A stretch of DNA of 32,294 bases. It comes from Priapulus caudatus (taxonomy: Eukaryota; Priapulida; Priapulimorpha; Priapulimorphida; Priapulidae). Numbering within the stretch: the first letter of the stretch is position 1; each line of letters begins with the position of its first letter. This document shows, one piece after another, positions 11,357 through 18,977 of this stretch. The stretch covers positions 51,537 to 83,830 of the forward strand of contig NW_014577367.1 in assembly GCF_000485595.1 (NCBI RefSeq). Direction: 5' to 3'. The notes beneath the pieces were generated by a model. It searched no databases. It saw nothing but the letters and a program-made list of their open reading frames with translations, and was not told the origin of the DNA. The translations under genes were made by a program, and so were the position numbers.

Positions 11357-11519
11357 AGAAGAAGAGAAGAAGGAAGAAAGAAGAAGAAGAAGAAGAAGAA
11401 GAAGAAGAAGCAGAAGAGGAAGACGAGTGGAGAAGAAGTAGACGAAGCGAGGAAAGAAGAAGAAGAAGAAGAAGAAGAAGAAGAAGAGAAGAAGAAGGAA
11501 GAGGAAGAAGAGAGGAAGG
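11357..11519 (+). repeat. GAA/GAAGAG triplet tract in the 5' LTR
   Basis: Purine-only repeats of AGAAGA with interruptions. Translations of this region (Glu/Arg runs, or Ser/Phe runs on the other strand) are artefacts of the repeat, not genes. The partner is 14771-14910. Confidence 0.85.
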
Positions 11520-11820
11520 AGGAAGGGACGAGAGGAGCGCCGTGCACTATAAGATTTAAGTTGGTTATTAATCGGTGTACTAGCTGTACCTCGACTTGTC
11601 ATTGCGTATATATGTATGTGCACGCGAGTATTGAGTTCGTTTTATTATTTTTAATTTTTGTAACAGTACGCGTAGCGGTGTTGCGCGCGCTGAGCGTATA
11701 ATTTTGTGACAATACTGCTTAGCGCCTTGATGAACCCCATCGTTTCCCTGGTTTCTTTTTGCGCGTGCAGCGGCGCGGCGTTGATTCACAAAACGTGCAT
11801 GCACAACTACACGTTGACAA

Positions 11821-11838
11821 TGGTGACCCCGACGTGAT
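11821..11838 (+). other. Gypsy-B primer-binding site (tRNA-Trp)
   Basis: TGGTGACCCCGACGTGAT begins one base after the 5' LTR. All 18 bases are complementary to the 3' end of eukaryotic tRNA-Trp with CCA added (ATCACGTCGGGGTCA plus CCA), as I recall that tRNA. This primes minus-strand DNA synthesis in LTR retroelements and fixes the element's orientation. Confidence 0.85.
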
Positions 11839-12029
11839 CACGCCAGTAAGACGTACGCTACACCGCGCAAAGGCCACGGTTACTATTCCCCCCCCCCGCC
11901 GGCAGCAGCAAAGCCGTCGCGAGATAACGCGCGTGAGGTAACACCCGGTTTTTTGTCCCCGACGCGCGCGGATGGATCTGCGTTGCGCTGCGAGAGAGGG
12001 CTGAGAAGTTTGGGCTGCCGCGAACTGAG

Positions 12030-13280
12030 TTGCAACGGTTCGTTGTGGAGCAGCAGGGTGCGGCAAGAGAAGCGCGCGAACAACAGCGTGCAGCCGAACG
12101 CGAGGACCGCGAGGAGCGCGAACGACAGCTTGCAGCCGAACGCGAGGAGCGCGAACGACAGCGTGCAGCTGAACGCGAGGAACGCGAGAGGCAAAAGGAA
12201 CATGACAGCCACTTACTAGAGATGGCGAAAATTAAAGTGGAGAAGGGCGACTCTGGGAGCCAGGCGGACGGCGAGGTCGATCATGAGTCCTGCGGGCTAC
12301 TTGGCGAAGAGGGGACAAAGTTTACCTCCCTTTGACGACGCGTAAAGATGACATGGATGCCTACTTGTTACGGTTCGAAGAGTACGCTGCGATGCAGGGT
12401 GGCAAGAGAAGAGTTACGCCACGTACCTGAGTGCGCTCCTACAAGGCAGGGCCCTGGACGTGTACTCCCGCCTGCCACAAGGCGAAGCCAGCGACTACGG
12501 CATCCTGAAGGCTGCACTGTTGAAGCGATTTAGGCTAACAGAAGAGGGTTTCAAAAACAAGTTTTTCGGAGGGAAGATTGAGCAGAGCGAAACCCTGCCG
12601 AGTTCGCAGCAGATAGAGACTACCTAATGAGGTGGATTACCCTGTCGAACATTGAGAACACTTTCGAGGGCCTCAAATGCCTGATGCTAAAGGAGCAGTT
12701 CACGTCAGGGTGCTCAAAGGAACTGGCAGCCTTCCTCCGAGAGAAGGCACCAGCGAGTATGGAGGAGACGGTACGGTCGGCTGAGCGATACGCCGACGCA
12801 CACGGGCTGGCTGCCGTCAGAAGACAAGTGGCGGGTGAGACAACAGGCACAGGTGGGCGGTTGGGCGGAAGCGGACCTGGTGCCCCAAGAAGGGCGGTAA
12901 CGTTCCGATCCGAAGATGGTTGGGCACGCCGCCAATCGACGAGCGACCGCACTTGTTACTTGTGCGGAAGGCGGGGTCACTTTGCCCGCAACTGCAGCGG
13001 GAGCAGCCGCCCCGTCGTGAAGTCGGCAAGCATGGTGACATGGGCCAAAGAGCGGGCAGACCGATGGGGCAACAGCAATCCCGGGTTGGCAAAGCCCACG
13101 GCAAGGGGAGCCAAGGGGCAAAAGGAAGCTACCGCAGGAGCCCGCGACGAGAGCCACGTGTGCGGTAGAAGCTGCAACTGTGCGCTGCGAGGTAGAGGTG
13201 ATAGTAGTCGTCACCGGATGTGGGACAGGAAAACCGGGGACTTGCCAGTGGAGTGGGGGCTCGTGGGGACAAAGAGTACA
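12030..13280 (+). pseudogene. Gypsy-B gag (frameshifted)
   Basis: The N-terminal part (12030-12335) is a highly charged Glu/Arg repeat, AEREERERQ, likely a coiled coil. The capsid-like part follows in shifting frames: DDMDAYLLRFEEYAAMQ near 12350, LSALLQGRALDVYSRLP near 12430, then a 246-codon frame from 12627 with LKEQFTSGCSKELA and LREKAPASMEE. A CCHC zinc knuckle, CYLCGRRGHFARNC, is intact at 12954-12995. At least three one-base shifts interrupt the reading. The domain order and phrases fit gag proteins of metazoan Ty3/gypsy elements. Its role is packaging element RNA into particles. Confidence 0.87.
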
Positions 13281-13281
13281 A

Positions 13282-13680
13282 GTACTGCGGGACACAGGCT
13301 GCTCAGGCGTGGTTGTCCGGAGGGGGCTAGTGAGAGAAGAGGGTTGACGGGCAAGACTCGGAAGTAATATGATGATGGACCGCACCATCAGGAAAGCCCC
13401 GTTAGCTAGGGTCTATATAAAGACACCATTCCTCACAGGTGAGGTGGAGGCGCTGTGTGTAGACAGGCCGATATATGACGTGGTCATCGGAAACGTGGAT
13501 GGTGCCACGTTGGTAGCTGGAGCACGAATGGAGACCCTCGCAGTGCTCACGAGGGCCCAACAAAAGGCACGCGGCAAGCCCCTGACCGGGCTGAAGGTCT
13601 CCCCGGTGAGTGGTAGCAGTGTAACGGCTGAGGAGTTCAGGCAACTCCAAGTCAATGAGAAGACAGAGGAGACTGTTGCA
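13282..13680 (+). pseudogene. Gypsy-B aspartic protease remnant
   Basis: VLRDTGCSGVVVRRGLV at about 13282 holds the D-T-G active-site triad. An in-frame TGA at 13345, or a pair of compensating shifts, follows. The open frame from 13369 continues with RTIRKAPLARVYIKTPF, ALCVDRPIYDVVIGN (the second retropepsin motif region) and LTRAQQKARGKPL, the usual end of the protease before reverse transcriptase. Here reverse transcriptase does not follow. Confidence 0.8.
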
Positions 13681-13689
13681 GAGGTTGAA

Positions 13690-14100
13690 CCAGTAAACCT
13701 GCTGGATGGGGGCGGTGAGGAAGTTAGTTTGGATTCACCGGCACAAGAAGCTGGTAAAGAAGAGCCGGCTGGTGCTGCAAACATTGGCACCGAGCCGGTG
13801 GATCCAGTACAGCAGAAGCTACCACCGTCAAAGCGCCTGCATCAACTAACGGCAAGATGAAGTATCGATCACCAAAGGATGAGATTGAGAAAGAAGACAG
13901 TGAAGATCTGTTTATCGTGATAAAGGTTTCTCAGCCACAAAAAGTTGGTGATGGGATAGGCTCTTACGTGACATACAAGATGGATGAGGCTGATGAGTGG
14001 TTTGAAGAGAAACAGCGGCAGCTGGAGAATCTAGACAACCAGCTGAGGAAGCTTCACGCGAGTGTAGAGGCACTGCTGCATCACCGCAAGCAGCTGAGTG
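13690..14100 (+). pseudogene. Captured SNX1/SNX2-type sorting nexin cDNA fragment
   Basis: Three blocks appear in the order found in animal SNX1/SNX2 (retromer-linked Vps5 family). The first is an acidic N-terminal motif, EEVSLDSPAQE, at 13717. The second is the beginning of the PX domain, QPQKVGDGIGSYVTYK, at about 13932-13979. The third is the start of the BAR domain, DEADEWFEEKQ and NLDNQLRKLHASVEAL followed by HHRKQL, ending near 14096. The PX-to-BAR join (13979/13980) is in frame, but about 130-140 residues found in SNX1/SNX2 are absent, including most of the phosphoinositide-binding PX domain. One frame change lies between about 13760 and 13850. No intron is present. Family assignment is from memory of SNX1/SNX2 sequences. 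The exact left and right borders are uncertain. Confidence 0.82.
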
Positions 14101-14195
14101 TACAGGTTCCGGATACAGGCGATACCCGAAGCAGAAAACGTTGGGGCGACTTCTTGAGCCGACACGTACTGGGCGAGAAAGAAGCGAACGCATAA
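14101..14195 (+). pseudogene. Short tail after the captured segment
   Basis: The frame continues VQVPDTGDTRSRKRWGDFLSRHVLGEKEANA and stops at 14195. This no longer resembles sorting nexin and is probably element-derived (the end of pol), but I cannot prove it. Confidence 0.4.
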
Positions 14196-14257
14196 GAACA
14201 GGAACTGGCTAACCGGTTCCTATGTGTTGAAAGCGGTGTCTGCGTCCCCGCTTAATT

Positions 14258-14272
14258 AAGGGGCGGACGCAT
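14258..14272 (+). other. Gypsy-B polypurine tract region
   Basis: AAGGGGCGGACGCAT lies directly before the 3' LTR start TGTCACGG. The purine-rich core AAGGGGCGGA is in the expected position for plus-strand priming. Confidence 0.55.
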
Positions 14273-15222
14273 TGTCACGGTTAGCCGGTTCCCGTCGACC
14301 GGCTCGAACCACACAGCTAGGCTGTGCACCTGGCCAGCTGCGGCACGCGCGCGAGGCGCAGTACCGTGCGAGAGAGCAAGCGGAAGGATAGTAGAGCCGC
14401 GTAGCAAAAGCGTGAACGAAGCAGGCAGTACAGTAGAGCCACGCAGCCAGAAGCCGTGCGTTGAGAGAGGACGTGTGTCGTCCAGCGCTGTGCGTGAGAG
14501 AGGACGTGTGTCGTCCCAGCCGTGCGTGAGAGAAGACGTGTATCGTCCAGCCGTGCGTGAGAGAAGACGTGTTCGTCCCAGCCGTGCGTGAGAGGAGACG
14601 TGTGTCGTTCCAGCCGTGCGTGAGAGAGGACGTGTGTCGCTCCCAGCAGCGTGCGTGAGAGAGGACGTGTTGTCGTCCAGCCGTGCGTGAGAGAGGACGT
14701 GTATCGTCCCAGCCGGGCGTGAGAGAGGACGTGTATTCGTCCAGCCGTGCGTGAGAGGACGTGTGTCGTCCAGAAGAAGAAGAAGAAGAAGAAGAAGAAG
14801 AAGAAGAAAGAAGAAGAAGAAGAAGCAGAAGAGGAAGACGGAGTAGGAGAAGAAGTAGACGAAGCCGAGGAAGAAGAAGAAGAAGAAGAAGAAGAAGAAG
14901 AGAGAAGGAGAGGAAGAGGGAAGGGCAGAGAGAGGCGAGCGCCGTGCACATATATGTTAGTTGGTTTATTATCGTGTGTACTAGTTGTACCCGACTTGTC
15001 ATTGCGTATATATGTATGTGCACGCGAGTATTGAGTTCGTTTTATTATTATAATTTTTGTAACAGTACGCGTAGCGGTGTGCGCGCGCTGAGCGTATAAT
15101 TTTGTGACAATACATGCTAGCGCCTTGAAATCACCCCATGCGTTTCCCTGGTTTCTTTTCTGCGCGTGGCAGCCGCGCGCGCGTGATTACACAAAACGTG
15201 CATGCACAACTACACGTTGACA
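14273..15222 (+). repeat. Gypsy-B 3' LTR
   Basis: It starts TGTCACGGTTAGCC and ends ACGTTGACA, 950 bp. It carries the same minisatellite (14461-14773), GAA tract (14771-14910) and conserved 3' part as the 5' LTR. GCCAT follows. Confidence 0.92.
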
Positions 15223-16203
15223 GCCATGTGGTTGCCTAAGTCACGGATTGTACAGAGGGTGTCAAGATATGCACCTCGTGTTTGCCAGGACGGCTGACTG
15301 TTGGTGTCGTGGCCTGCTCTTGCTGCGACAGACATTCTCCATATGATGGAGCTTGTCACAGTGTCCACATATCTGTCCATAGGCGGTACACTGCGTCTTG
15401 CGGACACGAGCTGTGCGCTCCGTCCGTACCCCTTCTTACTGCAGTAGGCGCACACTTCCTGCGTCTCCTTGAGATGTGTGTGTCTGGTTTTCCGATAGGA
15501 GCTACTGGCTGCTTCCACCGCGTGTGAGTCCAGGAGGGAGGAGGCAGAGCGCTTCCCGGCCTCTTTTGCCTCAATAAACTGGAAGACATCTTCTAAGCCC
15601 ATGTCCTGGTTCTTGTCTCCTAAAAGATCAAGCTGGATTTAGAGTTAGCAATTCCTTGGTAAGCACATCCCGCATTATTGCGTCGGTGTAGTTGACATCG
15701 GCAGCGCAGGCAATGCATTCAATAATGAACTTGCAGATGTCTGCTTGACCCCGCAGACGGGCTCCGAAGCTGCGAACTGTCTCATCTCTGTCTTGACGCA
15801 TGTTGTGGAGTGTCACCCGAGCAACCATTGTGTTCTCTTCGCGCACGGCAAGCTTTTTGATAGATGACAGTACCTCATCCTCAGTTTTAATTGTTGGTGA
15901 GGCTGCCACTAGCAGCTCTTGCGAGATCCTTGCGTAGAGGTTCATCGCAGCATTCCAGGAGCTGTGCAACCTTGTCCTTCCCGGTGATCTTGGTGGCATC
16001 AGCGTAGTCAGACCACCGTGACTTGAAGTACGCCCATTCCTCGCTAGTGCCAGCAGCAGCAATCGTTGGTCTCTTGACCTTCTCGACCCTGGCAGCTTGT
16101 CCATAGGTGTGAATTGCGCAGTGAGGAGTGCGGCAACGATAGCAGCGTTGAGGTCGGCCGTCTTGTAGTCGCAGCCGGGCATTGGGCAGTTAACAGCAGG
16201 CAT
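15223..16203 (-). pseudogene. Gypsy-A gag with degenerate zinc knuckles (broken)
   Basis: The ATG at 16203 opens a 191-codon frame beginning MPAVNCPMPGCDYKT and including RQDRDETVRSFGARLRGQA, a recognisable capsid segment of this gypsy family. A one-base shift near 15640 moves reading to a second frame (GLEDVFQFIEAKEAGKRSA). The first zinc knuckle reads CAYCSKKGYG, with Tyr where His is expected. A second Cys/His cluster (CGHCDKLHHMENVC) lies in another frame near 15340. The reading continues to the Gypsy-B junction with the phrase LCTIRDLGNHMA and resumes on the far side at 10869. The product was the structural capsid/nucleocapsid protein. Confidence 0.87.
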
Positions 16204-16225
16204 CTTGGTAGGTCTACCGTGATCA

Positions 16226-16342
16226 TAAATAAGAACCCTGTCTCTTTGTTAAGTCCGCTGTCTTGGAATTAGTTGCGGTCAACAATGATCACGGTCTGTA
16301 CATGGAACAAAAGAATGGGTACATAGTATCAGTTACAATCCT
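16226..16342 (-). repeat. Gypsy-A 5' terminal direct repeat
   Basis: This is the partner of 6809-6925 (five differences in 117 bp). The gag ATG follows after only 22 bp on the minus strand, so the leader is very short, or the true LTR/leader boundary differs. No clear primer-binding site is visible in that gap. Confidence 0.65.
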
Positions 16343-16870
16343 CTAACAACGTCATATTACGTTTATTTCGTCTAACTGGTCAACAACTCTACAATCATAC
16401 CTATATACGTGTAATATTGTGTTTTAGATTCTTCGTTACAGTAATTTGACTGGAATATTTTATTGTTTTTATTTGCACGGTATACGAAAACCAAAATGGC
16501 GATCATTTAGGCGTAGCACCATCTCTCGTCAAGATTTCAGACTTTCAGATCTGAAACGTTTATTTTCGCATCAAAACTTATGCATATATCATTATCAAGA
16601 GTATATAATGGGAGATATGCTATATAATGGGAGTTCTCCCATATATACTCTTGCTTTATATATCCCCCCTCCCTCTTCTATCACACCCAAGGTGAGCTAC
16701 AGTGTCATTGACACTTTCATTTTATCTTGCAGCTATAATACAAGATAGGCAAGGTATCCATGTTTACTCCTTAACTTAATAATGAACTTTTGGATTTTAG
16801 GCTTAAAAATTTTAAATACTGAAAGTCATAAGCAATAAGTTCACAACCAAGTGCTGTGTCCTATTTGCAG
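16343..16870. repeat. Intron DNA with a hairpin-forming repeat
   Basis: No gene. At 16596-16654, CAAGAGTATATAATGGGAG is followed by its imperfect inverse CTCCCATATATACTCTTG, giving a stable hairpin. This hairpin and the later phrase GTGTCATTGACACTTTCATTT (near 16702) both recur near 23585-23652 and 23733-23755, so the two places share a repeat family. GTGTCATTGACAC is itself a palindrome. Confidence 0.6.
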
Positions 16871-16925
16871 TTCATGAAACCAGCAACTATGGTGGATACC
16901 ACACAGAGAGTGAAATTTGAAGCAG
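16871..16925 (+). CDS. Host gene exon 4
   Basis: A 55-nt exon between TATTTGCAG and GCAG|GTAAGT, a strong donor. Only the phase-0 frame is open, matching exon 3. It encodes FMKPATMVDTTQRVKFEA plus one base (phase 1). Unknown function. The donor matches the splice consensus better than any other in the set. Confidence 0.62.
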
Positions 16926-17454
16926 GTAAGTGGGGTGTGTCTCCAGAAATGAGAGCACTGTTTCTCACTTCCTGAAAGGTTTTCGTGTACACTTTGTGGC
17001 TGACAGCATAGCCGACACGATAACCAATTATTAAACATTTAATTAAGAAACCCAATTTACAAAAATAGCTTTTTATCTATATATGTCATATTATGAATCA
17101 TACCACTGTGATTAAAACTAGTAGTAAGACGTAGAGACTTCAACAGAAAATTGCAATCCAGTTTATTGTGTGGGTGCTTGAATACCTCAAGTTAACTATA
17201 ACCCCTTAAATTTTACCAACTGCTTTATGATTATTGTATCCGAGCTTCTACGTTTAAGCAACAGCATTATAATTATGTAATTCTAGCTCCCACGTTCTAT
17301 CGGCTATTTCCTATGGATGCTAAAATCTATAGGTCTGAAATCCTAGCTGCATCTGTGTTCCTTGATTCTGCCTCACTATCATAGCAACCTGCAGTGTAGC
17401 TGCACCTTTTCCCTGTTGTGTTCTCTCATGTCTAAGAAGATGTTGTGTTTACAG

Positions 17455-17527
17455 ATACAAAGCTGACTCGCAGCCAGGCTGTAGGTGATGCGAGGCATAA
17501 AGTTGAGAAGGATGAGTACGGTAACAC
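17455..17527 (+). CDS. Host gene exon 5
   Basis: A 73-nt exon between TGTTTACAG and ACAC|GTGAGT. Only the frame that takes one base from exon 4 is open. It reads DTKLTRSQAVGDARHKVEKDEYGN and leaves two bases (phase 2). It is charged and probably helical. Unknown function. Confidence 0.62.
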
Positions 17528-17740
17528 GTGAGTATTCCAGGCAGTATGAATTTGTCAGCCTTGATCTTCGTAACGAGTATAGGTTTCTGTTAAAAATTAC
17601 AATTAAAAAAAACATTATTTGCAATATAGGTGAACGAATCACTCCAGCTGTCTTGCGTAAACTAAAAACAACTTGGCCGGAGGTTTTCTACATTGCACTT
17701 ACTTAGCTACTAAGCCTGTGCATACTGGTTACATATATAT

Positions 17741-18962
17741 TGTAGCGTTTTTGTATCTCCCGGCGACACCCGATGACGCCACCGGTCGAGACGTAATGTC
17801 TAGCAACAACCTTAGGTTTCTCACTCACCTGTTGTGCCCGGAGGCGTTAAAATGACCGTATCGTCGTCACCCTAACTCTGCTAGCCACTCGAGCGCCTCA
17901 GTGCTACTGCGCTCCCGCAATAACCCGCTCCACCGTCTTCCGGTTCCGGTGCGTCATATAGTTAGTCAACAATGCGAGACGAGTAACGACACGCACACAC
18001 AACCACGGGGTAAGCCCACCTTTGCCTGCTGGCCTTACATTACGTTGAATAACAGGTGTATTCCCAGGGTAAGCACAGAGGTTAAACAAATAGAATGAAC
18101 TATGAACGCAGCCGGGCAAAGGGCTAAAATAACCGGCAGCCTCTCCCCCGTGCGGCCGTGCACGAATATAGGTCAGCTTTCCTCCTTTTCGTGACGAGTT
18201 AATACTTCTCGATACTGTAAGGAATATTAAACCAACCTATTTAATATTCTAGTACTAGTACTGTATTATTTACTCGCCCCACAACAACAGGACAATACGA
18301 CAGTGCCTACTCACCCATTAACCGACGCGCCTGTTTCTTTCACCCGTGAGGCAAGCCAACGTCAAACACCGGTCACCGTACAGTTACTCTACCCCGGGTA
18401 CTCGCACGCTAACCGTCACCATACCCGCCACGCACAGCTCGACAAGCCTCTCCACTTCATGCACACTCACGGAGTGGACGAGACTACATACTACCTGCAA
18501 GTCCTCCCTCATTCGATTCCCGAGACGAACTGCAATACAAGTCCTTCCTCAATCAAGACCAGAGCCGAACTACGAGTCCTCCCTCACTCGACTCCGGACA
18601 TGAACTAACTGCGTACCGTATCTTCACACGGCCCTACCCTAGCTGTTCACACGGCCCTACCCTAGCTGTTCACACGGCCCTACCCTAGCTGTTCACACGG
18701 CCCTACCCTAGCTGTTCACACGGCCCGCGCCACTCACGGCTGCTAGAGGGGGACTACCGCACACAACATGGCGGCCCCCATGTAGGGACTCGTCTATCCA
18801 CCTCGTTAATTGATGAGCCGGCAAAACACCACGAAAACGCACAATAATAGACAGCGGACATCACAAATAATTATACAGTCGCAAACACGGAGCATTAACC
18901 CACACTCCGGTTCCCAGGGAGCCACCCTGCTGGGAACCCGAAGGTTCGGTGCCACTGCTACA
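17741..18962 (-). repeat. 3' LTR of the minus-strand LTR element (long form)
   Basis: 1222 bp, matching the other LTR at both ends but with an extra 556-bp block (17761-18316) after GTATCTCC. It contains four copies of a 23-bp tandem unit (18624-18726). Confidence 0.78.
18624..18726. repeat. 23-bp tandem repeat in the LTR
   Basis: Four copies of CACACGGCCCTACCCTAGCTGTT followed by a partial fifth. The other LTR has two copies (about 21994-22050). Confidence 0.9.
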
Positions 18963-18977
18963 CTCCTTCCCCTTTAA
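18963..18977 (-). other. Polypurine tract of the minus-strand LTR element
   Basis: Minus-strand TTAAAGGGGAAGGAG ends exactly where TGTAGCAGTGG of the 3' LTR begins. Confidence 0.75.

Larger units (their letters stand above)
10870..11819 (+). repeat. Gypsy-B 5' LTR
   Basis: It starts TGGTCACGG (TGTCACGG in the other copy) and ends ACGTTGACA, so it has canonical TG...CA ends. Inside are a minisatellite built on a unit of about 31 bp (11058-11355), a GAA-rich tract (11357-11519) and a conserved 3' part (11575-11819). Differences from the other LTR are mostly one-base insertions and deletions. Promoter and polyadenylation signals should lie here, but I cannot place them with confidence. Confidence 0.92.
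10870..15222 (+). mobile_element. Gypsy-B: LTR retroelement carrying a captured sorting nexin fragment
   Basis: This 4353-bp element has two 950-bp LTRs, a primer-binding site, gag, a protease remnant, a host-derived segment, a polypurine tract and the second LTR. A perfect 5-bp target duplication, GCCAT, flanks it (10865-10869 and 15223-15227). It sits inside Gypsy-A and is therefore younger. No reverse transcriptase, RNase H or integrase is present: the space after the protease is taken by a sorting-nexin cDNA segment. It must have moved using enzymes supplied by a related full-length element. It lies sense with the host gene, inside intron 3. Confidence 0.92.
6809..16342 (-). mobile_element. 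Gypsy-A: decayed Ty3/gypsy element, split by Gypsy-B
   Basis: On the minus strand the order is terminal repeat, gag, protease, reverse transcriptase, RNase H, integrase, C-terminal tail, polypurine tract, terminal repeat. This is the Ty3/gypsy (Metaviridae) order. Gag and protease are separated by a 4.35-kb younger LTR element (10870-15222). Removing it and one copy of GCCAT restores a continuous element of about 5.2 kb, a normal size. The coding parts lie in several frames with stops, so the copy is dead. It sits in the host gene's third intron, antisense to the exons. Confidence 0.9.

Noticed and set aside
10838-11623. Minus-strand 261-codon frame rich in Leu, Phe and Ser (and its plus-strand Glu/Arg counterpart)
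   Set aside because: It overlaps the LTR minisatellite and GAA tract; the same kind of frame appears at 14256-15034 in the other LTR for the same reason.
18300-18608. Plus-strand frames within the LTR (THP/SS-rich)
   Set aside because: They read through LTR sequence on the strand opposite to the element's own sense and occur equally in the other LTR.
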